Shown here in pieces: positions 38,099 to 46,452 of a DNA stretch of 64,000 nt (the stretch's first letter is position 1; the number at the start of each line of letters is the position of its first letter). The position numbers and the translations under genes were made by a program. This DNA comes from Caulobacteraceae bacterium (lineage in GTDB: Bacteria; Pseudomonadota; Alphaproteobacteria; Caulobacterales; Caulobacteraceae), in NCBI GenBank assembly GCA_027452265.1, contig DAIDGR010000074.1, positions 1-64,000 of the forward strand. The letters are read 5' to 3'. The notes beneath the pieces are model-generated. The model saw only the letters and a program-made list of their open reading frames with translations, was not told the DNA's origin and ran no database searches.

Positions 38099-41000
38099 AT
38101 GTCCGGAATGCGGAACAATTTGGGTATGGGCGTCGCCCGGGCGGCGTTGCTCGCCGGTTCGGTGTTGGCCAGCGCCGCGTGGGGCTCGAGCGCAACCGGC
38201 GCGGCGGCGGCGAACGCGCCGCCGGCGGCTTCCCCCGCGGCCGGCGCCTTCACCGGCTATGGCCCGCAGACCTTCGAGGGCCTGCAATGGCGGCTGATCG
38301 GTCCGTTCCGTGGCGGACGTGTGACCGGCGTGACCGGGGTAAGCGGGGATCGCGACACCTACTATTTCGGGGCGGCGGCCGGCGGCGTCTGGAAGACGAC
38401 CGACGCGGGGGTCACCTGGAAGCCCCTTTGGGACAACTTCCCGCAAGCCTCGCCCGCCGTGGGAGCCGTGGCCGTGGCGCCGTCCGATCCCCGGATCGTC
38501 TATGCCGGCACCGGCGAGATGAACATTCGCGGCAACGTGGTCAGCGGCAATGGGCTCTACAAGTCGAGCGATGCGGGCAAGACCTGGACCTTTGTGGGCT
38601 TGCCTCACAGCGGGGCGATCGGGCGCATCCTGATCGATCCGAAGAACCCCGAAATCGTCTTCGTGGCGGCGCTGGGCGACATCTTCGCCGACAATGACGA
38701 GCGCGGCCTCTTCAAGTCCACCGACGGCGGCAAGACCTGGCGCAAGGTGCTCTATGTCGACGACAAGACCGGGGCCTCGGACGTCCGCTTCGATCCCACC
38801 GACCCGAAGGTCATGTGGGCGGGCATGTGGCAGGCCTATCGCAAGCCCTGGATCATGGAAAGCGGCGGTCCTGGCGGGGGGCTCTACAAGTCGACCGACG
38901 GCGGCGAGACCTGGACGCGGCAGAGCGGCCACGGCCTGCCCGATGGCCTGATTGGCCGGGTGAACATCGCGCCCACCAGCGATCCCAAGCGCGTCTATGC
39001 GATGATCGAGGCCAAGAAGGGCGGTCTCTATCGGACCGACGACGGCGGCGAGAGCTGGACCCTCGTTAACGACAAGAACGACTATCGCCAGCGCGCCTGG
39101 TACTTCAACGGCGTGTTCGCCGATCCCAAGACGCCGGACACGGTCTATGTGCTGAACACCAGCCTCTACCGCTCCACCGACGCGGGCAAGACCTTCAAGG
39201 CCATCCGTGTGCCGCATGGCGACACCCATGAGCTGTGGATCGACCCGGCCGATCCCAAGCGGATGATCAACTCGAATGACGGCGGCGCCATCGTCACGGT
39301 GGATGGCGGCGAGAGCTGGTCCAGCGAAGAGAACCAACCCACCGCCCAGTTCTATCACGTCGCCACCGACGACCGCTTCCCGTTCCACATCTATGGCGCG
39401 CAGCAGGACAACTCGACCATCGACATCGCCACGGCCGGGGAGTCGGGCGGAGTGGGCATCGAGGACTGGCGCGACGCGGGCGGCGGCGAGAGCGGCTTCG
39501 TGGTTCCCGACCTGAAACATCCGGGCGTCGTCTATGCCAGCGGCTATGGGGCCGAGCTGACCCGACTCGACCCGGCCACGGGCGAAGAGCGTCAGATCAC
39601 GCCCTGGCCGCGCAACACCATGGGCTGGGCGCCCAAGGACCTCGCGCATCGGTTCCAGTGGACGGCCGCCATCCTGCTCTCCAATCACCCCGATCACGCC
39701 CTGTATTTCGCGTCCGAAGTCCTATGGAAGTCGGTGGACGAGGGACAGAGCTGGACGGTCATCTCCCCGGACCTGACGCGCAACGATAAGGACCATCAGC
39801 AGTCTTCGGGCGGTCCTCTGACCAAGGACAATACCAGCGTCGAGACGTTCGGCACGATCTTCGCCTTGGCGGAGTCACCCATCGAGATGGGCCTGATCTG
39901 GGCCGGCAGCGATGATGGGCTCGTGCACATCACGCGCGATGGCGGGGCCCACTGGGCGGACGTCACGCCACCCGGCCTTGTGGCCGACTCCACGGTCGAA
40001 TCGATCGAGAGCGACCCGCGCGATCCCGCGACGGCCTATCTGGCGGCCGAGCGGCGGCGTCTGAATGATGATCGCCCCCTCGCCTTCGTCACCCACGACT
40101 ATGGAAGGACCTGGGCCTCCATCTCCTCCGACCTTCCGACCGGCGCCGCCCTGCATGCGATCCGCGCCGACCCGGAACGGGCGGGCCTGCTCTATGCCGC
40201 GACCGAATTGGGCGTCTTCCTCTCCTATGACTCCGGGGCGCATTGGAGCTCTCTGCAGCTCAATCTTCCCCGCACGCCGGTGCATGATCTGACGGTGCAC
40301 GGCGACAGCCTGGCCATAGCCACCCATGGCCGCGCGTTCTGGATGCTGGATGATCTCGCGCCGATCCGGCAGTGGTCGAAGGACGACGCGACGGCCAAGG
40401 TTCATCTCTTCGCCCCCGCGCCTGCGAGTCACACCGTGTTCCCCACGCGACTTGGGGGCTTGAGGGCGCCGGGCGGGGCCAACCCCCCGGCTGGGGTGGA
40501 AATCGTCTACAGCCTGGCTGCGGGCGTGGGGACCCCGCCTTCGCCGCCCGGCGAAAAGACGCCTGACGTCGACAAGACCAAGGCCAAGGCGCCCGACCCC
40601 TGGTCAGGCCGCCTGAAGCTGGAAATTCTCGACGCCCAGGGCACGGTGGTGCGCACCTATCCCGATCCTCATGTCGTCAAGGACACCAGCGAGGCCGCGC
40701 CCAGCGAGGATGAAGACGAAGGCCCGCGCGGCGGAGGTGAACCCAAGCTGCCTCATCTGGCCGGGCTCAATCGCTTTGTCTGGGATCTGCACGAGGATGG
40801 CGCGGTGGCCATCCCGCATGCCCCGCTCTGGGCCGGGTCGGTCAGGGGCCCCAAGGCCCTGCCCGGGCACTATCAGGTTCGCCTGACCCTGGATGGCGCC
40901 AGCCAGACCGCGCCCTTTGACGTGACGCCCGATCCCCGGGTCAGCGCCACCCCGGCCGATCTTCAGGCCCAGTTCGACCTGCAGAAGGCGATCGTCGCCA

Positions 41001-41368
41001 AGCTCACCGAGGTTGACGAGGCGGTCCTGGCCATCCGCGACCTGCGCCATCGGATCGGTGAGGTCACCGCCAAGGATCCGTCCAAGGCCAAGGCCGGCGC
41101 GGCTCTGGACGCGAAGATCACGGCGATCGAAGAGGTGCTGATCCAGCCCCGCGCCCACGCCTCGGAGGACGCGCTCAACTATCCGGTGCGTCTGAACAAC
41201 ATGATCGCGGCGCCCAACGCCCTGGTGGGCTCGGCCGATGCGCGGCCCACCGACCAGGAGGCGGCGATGTTCAAGACCCTCTCGGCGGAGGCCGACACGC
41301 AACTCGCGGCCTGGCGCGAGATCGAGGCGGGAGAGGCCAAGGCCTTTGCGGCGGGCGTGAAGAGCTGA
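38099..41368 (+). CDS. Large secreted BNR/sortilin-like beta-propeller protein (VPS10/WD40-type glycosyl hydrolase-like)
   Basis: Signal peptide; repeated (L/Y)KS(S/T)D(A/G)GKTW and TDDGGESWT BNR motifs; LQWRLIGPFRGGRVTGVTGVSGDRDTYYFGAAAGGVWKTTDAGVTW. Confidence 0.92.
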   Translation: MSGMRNNLGMGVARAALLAGSVLASAAWGSSATGAAAANAPPAASPAAGAFTGYGPQTFEGLQWRLIGPFRGGRVTGVTGVSGDRDTYYFGAAAGGVWKTTDAGVTWKPLWDNFPQASPAVGAVAVAPSDPRIVYAGTGEMNIRGNVVSGNGLYKSSDAGKTWTFVGLPHSGAIGRILIDPKNPEIVFVAALGDIFADNDERGLFKSTDGGKTWRKVLYVDDKTGASDVRFDPTDPKVMWAGMWQAYRKPWIMESGGPGGGLYKSTDGGETWTRQSGHGLPDGLIGRVNIAPTSDPKRVYAMIEAKKGGLYRTDDGGESWTLVNDKNDYRQRAWYFNGVFADPKTPDTVYVLNTSLYRSTDAGKTFKAIRVPHGDTHELWIDPADPKRMINSNDGGAIVTVDGGESWSSEENQPTAQFYHVATDDRFPFHIYGAQQDNSTIDIATAGESGGVGIEDWRDAGGGESGFVVPDLKHPGVVYASGYGAELTRLDPATGEERQITPWPRNTMGWAPKDLAHRFQWTAAILLSNHPDHALYFASEVLWKSVDEGQSWTVISPDLTRNDKDHQQSSGGPLTKDNTSVETFGTIFALAESPIEMGLIWAGSDDGLVHITRDGGAHWADVTPPGLVADSTVESIESDPRDPATAYLAAERRRLNDDRPLAFVTHDYGRTWASISSDLPTGAALHAIRADPERAGLLYAATELGVFLSYDSGAHWSSLQLNLPRTPVHDLTVHGDSLAIATHGRAFWMLDDLAPIRQWSKDDATAKVHLFAPAPASHTVFPTRLGGLRAPGGANPPAGVEIVYSLAAGVGTPPSPPGEKTPDVDKTKAKAPDPWSGRLKLEILDAQGTVVRTYPDPHVVKDTSEAAPSEDEDEGPRGGGEPKLPHLAGLNRFVWDLHEDGAVAIPHAPLWAGSVRGPKALPGHYQVRLTLDGASQTAPFDVTPDPRVSATPADLQAQFDLQKAIVAKLTEVDEAVLAIRDLRHRIGEVTAKDPSKAKAGAALDAKITAIEEVLIQPRAHASEDALNYPVRLNNMIAAPNALVGSADARPTDQEAAMFKTLSAEADTQLAAWREIEAGEAKAFAAGVKS

Positions 41369-41469
41369 CCTCCCGCGGACGGAGTTGCGGCCTCGTCGTC
41401 CAAGGGGACGGGGCCGGGCGGCGTCTGTGGGTATTCCAGAGCGGCCCGGGGCGTCCGCGGGCGCCTGGA

Positions 41470-41515
41470 ATTGCGGGTAAGGCGTCGGCGCCATTGCGGG
41501 TAAGGCGTCGGCGCC
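41470..41515. repeat. 23-bp tandem duplication ATTGCGGGTAAGGCGTCGGCGCC x2
   Basis: Two exact adjacent copies (41470-41492, 41493-41515) directly abutting the dmeF-like stop codon. Confidence 0.92.
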
Positions 41516-42790
41516 TCAGGCTGGGGCGCCGACGATCTCGATTGTGAGGTGCGAGAGGTTCGGCAGCCGCGCGAGCTTGGCGCGATAGAAGGCTGCGTCC
41601 CGATCCTCCATCGAGGCGACGCTGACGATCGCGCCCAGATGCCCTGGGCCCAGCCGCCACAGATGCAGGTCGGCGACGGCATCGCCCGACGCCTCCACGG
41701 TCTGCCGGATCTGATCGGCGAGCCGTTTGTCGGGGTTCATGTCCAACAGGATCGCGCCGGTATCGCGAATGAGGCCGAAGGACCAACTGGCGATGACCAG
41801 GGCGCCGATGAGCCCGGCGAGGGGATCCATCCAAACCCATCCAAGCCAGCGGGCCAGGACCAGTCCGGCGATCACCATGACCGACACCGTGGCGTCCGCC
41901 ATGACGTGAACGATGGCGCTGCGCATGTTGTTGTCCCGGGCGTGCGCCCCGTGGTCATGCTCAGCGAACATCAGGGTATGCGCCTCGCCGTCGACAACGA
42001 CTCGAGCGGTGAAGGCGTGGGGCTCAGGAATTTCCTCCAGCGACTCCAGAACCTCGGCCTGTTCAGCGAAGCGAAAGATCTGCCGGGCGCCATCGGGGCG
42101 GATGGTCTCCAGGGTGACATCGCTGGCGACCAGCGCACCCCCTTGGGTCCGCTCAAGCCGAAAGCGCGGGGGGACGCCGTCCTCGTGGATAAATAGGCGG
42201 GAGACGCCCGGCGCCGTCACGATCTCGAAGCTTTCGGCGTCGTGCTGATGCCCATGATCATGTCCATGATGACCATGCCCATGCCCATGCCCATGCCCAT
42301 GGCCATGCCCATGATGGTGAGCGTGCCCGCCCGCGCTCAGGAGCCAGGCGCTGGCGAGGTTCACGACCAGGCCCAGGCCGGCAATCGGAATCGCCTCGCG
42401 GAAATGGATCGGCTCTGGACGCAGGAGACGCGTGACGGCCTCGTAGCCGATGAGAAGCGCGATCATGGCCAGGACGATGGCGCTGGCGAATCCCGCCAGA
42501 TCGCCGAACTTGCCGGTCCCGAACGTGAAGCGCGGGTCCTCCGCGTGGCGGCGCGCATAGGTGTAGGCCAGGGCGGCGAGCAGAAGCGCCCCGGCGTGGG
42601 TCGACATGTGCAATCCGTCCGCCACCAGGGCGATCGAGCCAAAGAGCAGGCCGCCGACGATCTCCCCGATCATCATGACGCTGCACAGGATGATGACGGC
42701 CCAGGCGCGCCGCTCGTTCGCCTGGTGGCTGGGCGCGAGAAAGACGTGATCGTGGGTAAGGGCGGGTGCGTCCGGTCGGAAGTCGGTCAC
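41516..42790 (-). CDS. dmeF: Cation diffusion facilitator, DmeF-like, with His-rich loop and additional cytosolic insertion
   Basis: HVFLAPSHQANERRAWAVIILCSVMMIGEIVGGLLFGSIALVADGLHMSTHAGALLLAALAYTYARRHA; HHHGHGHGHGHGHGHGHHGHDHGHQH; adjacent RcnR/FrmR-type regulator. Confidence 0.9.
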   Translation of the reverse strand: MTDFRPDAPALTHDHVFLAPSHQANERRAWAVIILCSVMMIGEIVGGLLFGSIALVADGLHMSTHAGALLLAALAYTYARRHAEDPRFTFGTGKFGDLAGFASAIVLAMIALLIGYEAVTRLLRPEPIHFREAIPIAGLGLVVNLASAWLLSAGGHAHHHGHGHGHGHGHGHGHHGHDHGHQHDAESFEIVTAPGVSRLFIHEDGVPPRFRLERTQGGALVASDVTLETIRPDGARQIFRFAEQAEVLESLEEIPEPHAFTARVVVDGEAHTLMFAEHDHGAHARDNNMRSAIVHVMADATVSVMVIAGLVLARWLGWVWMDPLAGLIGALVIASWSFGLIRDTGAILLDMNPDKRLADQIRQTVEASGDAVADLHLWRLGPGHLGAIVSVASMEDRDAAFYRAKLARLPNLSHLTIEIVGAPA

Positions 42791-42800
42791 GGGTGGGCCC

Positions 42801-43079
42801 CTATTTCAGATAGGTTCGCACGACCGACAGCAGGTGCTCGGCGGCTTCGGAATTGAAGGCGTCGGGATGCTTCTCCCGGTCGACGAGATGGGTCTGGATA
42901 TGGTCCTCGACCACCTCCGCCATGAGCCCGGCCATGGCGGCGCGCGCGCTGGCCAGGAGGTGCATGACCTTTTCGCAGCCCGCCTCGCTGTAGAGCGCGC
43001 GCTCGACAGCCTCAACCTGCCCTCGCAATCGACGGGCGCGGGCGAGAAGCCTGTCCTTGTGTTCGATGGTGTGGCTCAT
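42801..43079 (-). CDS. dmeR: Metal-sensing repressor, RcnR/FrmR/CsoR family (DmeR-like)
   Basis: HTIEHKDRLLARARRLRGQVEAVERALYSEAGCEKVMHLLASARAAMAGLMAEVVEDHIQTHLVD. Confidence 0.9.
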   Translation of the reverse strand: MSHTIEHKDRLLARARRLRGQVEAVERALYSEAGCEKVMHLLASARAAMAGLMAEVVEDHIQTHLVDREKHPDAFNSEAAEHLLSVVRTYLK

Positions 43080-43088
43080 GCCCGCCGT

Positions 43089-43110
43089 ATAGGGTAGGGG
43101 GTATCCCTAT
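43089..43110. promoter_or_regulatory. Candidate DmeR operator ATAGGGTAGGGGGTATCCCTAT
   Basis: G-tract plus inverted ATAGGG/CCCTAT, 10 bp upstream of the repressor start. Resembles the G-tract-centred operators known for the CsoR/RcnR family. Confidence 0.6.
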
Positions 43111-43195
43111 ATCAAGCGGACAAAAGGCGGAGCTTCGTTCACGGGGCGCCCCGGCCCCGGGATGAGGGCGGCGCGGAGGCCGCCCTCATTTGCGC

Positions 43196-43570
43196 CTACA
43201 TGCGGTGCAGGGCGCAGAGCTTGTTGCCGTCCGGATCGCGCAGATAGGCCAGATACATCTTGCCCATGCCGCCTTCGCGGACGCCAGGCGGGTCTTCGCA
43301 GCTCGTGCCGCCATTGGCGACGCCCGCGGCGTGCCAGGCGTCGGCCTGTTCCTTGGAGGCGCAGGCGAAGCCGATGGTGCCCCCGTTAGCGTGGCAGGCC
43401 GGCTCGCCATTGATCGGCTGGGTCACCGAGAACACCGAGCCGTTGTGCATGTAGAAGATGCGATGGCCATCGACCATGGCGGGCGGCGCGCCAAGCGTTC
43501 CCAGCACCGCGTCATAGAAGGTCTTGGCCTTCGTCAGGTCGTTGGTCCCGATCATGATGTGCGAAAACAT
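43196..43570 (-). CDS. VOC family (glyoxalase/bleomycin-resistance-like) protein
   Basis: MFSHIMIGTNDLTKAKTFYDAVLGTLGAPPAMVDGHRIFYMHNGSVFSVTQPINGEPACHANGGTIGFAC. Confidence 0.92.
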   Translation of the reverse strand: MFSHIMIGTNDLTKAKTFYDAVLGTLGAPPAMVDGHRIFYMHNGSVFSVTQPINGEPACHANGGTIGFACASKEQADAWHAAGVANGGTSCEDPPGVREGGMGKMYLAYLRDPDGNKLCALHRM

Positions 43571-43764
43571 AAGCCGTTCGTCTCCTTGGGTGAGCGTTGC
43601 GTGGGCGATGGCTCCACGCATCGGGGCGTCAGATGGCGGCGCCTCGCCCCGCCTGACAATCCCTGACGTCGCGTCCACTCTTGCGTCCTCCGCCCTGGCC
43701 ATGCCACCCATCGCGGCGCATCAGGCGGGGCGGATCAACGAGGGCCCCGCGTCGAGGGGGTTCC

Positions 43765-45105
43765 ATGTCGAATTCACATCTGTCCTCCAGGCTTGTCGCC
43801 CTTCTGGGCGGCGCGGGCCTCGCCCTGGTCCTGGCCGCGGCCTCGCCGGCTGCGGCCCTCGATCCGGCCGCCGTGAAGGCGCAGGTCGACAAGGACGTGG
43901 GCGCCGATTGGCCCCATCTCCAGGCGCTGTACGAGGACATTCACAGCCATCCCGAGCTCGGCTTTCAGGAAGAGCGCACGGCCGCTGAGCTGGCCAAGGA
44001 GATGCGCGCGATCGGCTTCACCGTCACTGAACACGTCGGCAAGACCGGCCTGGTGGCGATCTACAAGAACGGCCCCGGCCCGATGGTCATGGCGCGCACC
44101 GAACTCGACGCCCTGCCCATGGAAGAGAAGACCGGCCTTCCCTATGCCAGCCGCAACAAGGAGGTCTATGACGGCGCCGAGACCTTCGTCGCCCATAGCT
44201 GCGGCCATGACATCCACATGACCGCCTGGGTCGAGGCGGCCAAGGCGCTCGTGGCCATGAAGGACAAGTGGCATGGCACGTTGATGTTCATCGCCCAGCC
44301 CTCGGAGGAGGGGGTGAGCGGCGCCAAGGCCATGCTCGCCGATGGCCTGTTCCAGCGGTTTGGCAAGCCTGACTATGGCTTCGCCCAGCATGTGGGGCCC
44401 AGCCCCGCCGGCGAACTGACGTTCCGGGCGGGAATCTACAACTCGAACGCCGACACCCTCGACATCCGGTTCATCGGCCGCGGCGGCCACGGCTCGGATC
44501 CGGCCCACGCCATCGACCCGGTGCTGATCGCCTCGCGGTTCGTCGTCGATGTGCAGAGCGTCATCAGCCGCGAGAAGGACCCGGCGGCTTTCGGCGTGAT
44601 CACGGTGGGCGCGATCCAGGGCGGCAGCGCGGGCAATATCATTCCCGCCGACACGATCCTTCGCGGCACCATCCGCAGCTATGACAACGACGTGCGCATG
44701 AAGCTCTGGTCGGGCATCGAGCGGGTGGCCAAGGCGGAATCCGAGATGGCCGGCGCGCCGCCGCCGGAGGTGACCATCACCCGGGGCGCCGAGGCGGTGA
44801 TCAACGATGCGGGCCTCGCCGCGCGGACCGGCGCGGTGTTCAAGGCCGCCTTCGGCGACAAGGCGAGCGAGGCCAAAACCCCGATCACCGCCAGCGAAGA
44901 CTATTCGGAATTCATCATGGCCGGCGTACCCTCGCTCTACTACTCCATCGGCGGCTACACGCCTGAGCAGTACGCAGCCTTTAAAGCCAAGGGGCAGCCG
45001 GTTCCCTTCAACCACTCGCCCTATTTCGCGCCGGACCCGGCCTCCTCGATCAAGCTGGGCGCCGAGGCCATGACCCTGGCGGTGATGAGCGTCGCGGCGA
45101 AGTAG
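43765..45105 (+). CDS. M20 family amidohydrolase (secreted)
   Basis: Signal peptide; YEDIHSHPELGFQEERTAAELAKEMRAIGFTVTEHVGKTGLVAIYKNGPGPMVMARTELDALPMEEKTGLPYAS; AHSCGHDIHMTAWVEAA. Confidence 0.94.
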   Translation: MSNSHLSSRLVALLGGAGLALVLAAASPAAALDPAAVKAQVDKDVGADWPHLQALYEDIHSHPELGFQEERTAAELAKEMRAIGFTVTEHVGKTGLVAIYKNGPGPMVMARTELDALPMEEKTGLPYASRNKEVYDGAETFVAHSCGHDIHMTAWVEAAKALVAMKDKWHGTLMFIAQPSEEGVSGAKAMLADGLFQRFGKPDYGFAQHVGPSPAGELTFRAGIYNSNADTLDIRFIGRGGHGSDPAHAIDPVLIASRFVVDVQSVISREKDPAAFGVITVGAIQGGSAGNIIPADTILRGTIRSYDNDVRMKLWSGIERVAKAESEMAGAPPPEVTITRGAEAVINDAGLAARTGAVFKAAFGDKASEAKTPITASEDYSEFIMAGVPSLYYSIGGYTPEQYAAFKAKGQPVPFNHSPYFAPDPASSIKLGAEAMTLAVMSVAAK

Positions 45106-45109
45106 AGCC

Positions 45110-46360
45110 TTATCCCCCGACCAGCGCCCGCGCCGCCAAGGCGGCGAGCAGGGCAGGGGGCATGACACGCGCGCCGATGGCGAAGAACCTGGCGTAGCTC
45201 ATCTCCTGGCCTTCTTTGCGCAGGATGGTGAGCCACAGAATCGTCGCCAGCGAGCCGGTGATCGAGAGGTTGGGGCCGACATCGACGCCGATCAGGGCGC
45301 TGTCGATCAGCCGCGGCGCAGCGTGGGCGGCGTTCAGCGTCTTGCTCATCAGAAGGCCGACCGGGAGGTTGTTGGCGAGGTTATCGGCCAGGGCGACCAG
45401 GATGCCTGTCGCGCCAGCCGCCAGCCCGTCATGGGCCGAGGCGGCGTCGAGCCCTTGGGCCAGGGCCTGCGCCGCTCCGCCCTGCTGCAGCGCCTCGACC
45501 AGAACGAACAGCCCCGCAACCAGGGGCAGGATCGACCAGTGCACGGCTCCGACCAGGGGCAGGGGCGATTCCCGCCGGCGAATCAGGGTCGCCGCGGCGG
45601 TGGCCGCGCCCAGGGCCAGGGTCGGCGGGCCGAGCGGCGCCCCCAGGCCTGAGGCGATCATTAGACCCGCGCAGGTGACGCAAAGGCCGATCAGGGCTGT
45701 CCATCCGCCGGGTCCCAGACGGGGCACAGCCATGCGCGCGGCCATCTCGCCCGTGAGGTCGCCCCGCTCGGTCCAGCGCAGCATGAGAAAGGTGACCGCC
45801 AAGGCCGAGGCGCTTGAGGGGCCGAGCCGCAACAGCCAGTGGACCAGGCTGGGCATCTGGTCCTGATACAGCACCAGGTTGGCCGGGTTTGAGATGGGCA
45901 GGATGAAGCTCGCCGTGTTGGCGACCATGGCGCAGACGATCAGATAGGGGCGCGCGGGGGCCTTGGCGGCCCGCGCCACGGCCAGAACGGCGGGGGTCAG
46001 CACCACGGCCGTGGCGTCGTTGGAGAGAAAGGCCGTCACCAGCACGCCGACCCCGAACACCAGGGCGAAGAGGCGGGTGCGCGAGCCGCGAGCCCAGTCG
46101 ACGGCGAGGGCCGCGACCCAGTCAAAGACCCCCTCGCGCCGCGCCGTTTCGGACAGCAGCATCATGCCGGCGAGGAACATATAGACATTGTCGCCCTGCA
46201 GGACGCCCGCCCAGGCGAGGCGCGGGCTGATCAGTCCAGCGAGGATCGCCAGGGCGGCGCCGGCGAGGGCCCAGACATATTCCGGCAGGCGAAACGGGCG
46301 GCCGATCATCGCCGCCACGGTCGCAAGCGCGATCAGCCAGACCGCTGCGTCGCCGGTCAT
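45110..46360 (-). CDS. ArsB/SLC13-like anion transporter
   Basis: GDNVYMFLAGMMLLSETARREGVFDWVAALAVDWARGSRTRLFALVFGVGVLVTAFLSNDATAVVLTPAVLAVAR. Confidence 0.85.
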   Translation of the reverse strand: MTGDAAVWLIALATVAAMIGRPFRLPEYVWALAGAALAILAGLISPRLAWAGVLQGDNVYMFLAGMMLLSETARREGVFDWVAALAVDWARGSRTRLFALVFGVGVLVTAFLSNDATAVVLTPAVLAVARAAKAPARPYLIVCAMVANTASFILPISNPANLVLYQDQMPSLVHWLLRLGPSSASALAVTFLMLRWTERGDLTGEMAARMAVPRLGPGGWTALIGLCVTCAGLMIASGLGAPLGPPTLALGAATAAATLIRRRESPLPLVGAVHWSILPLVAGLFVLVEALQQGGAAQALAQGLDAASAHDGLAAGATGILVALADNLANNLPVGLLMSKTLNAAHAAPRLIDSALIGVDVGPNLSITGSLATILWLTILRKEGQEMSYARFFAIGARVMPPALLAALAARALVGG

Positions 46361-46452
46361 GCGGGGAGGGGCCTTACCATCGCCCGCAGATGCGCCGCGC
46401 CGCTCGCCCCTGTCCAGGGGCTCCTTGCCTGGGCTAAAAGCAAGGGGGTGGC

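Noticed and set aside
42240-42320. Short CCATGCCCATG... microsatellite-like run
   Set aside because: Explained by the His-Gly coding repeat of the DmeF-like transporter.
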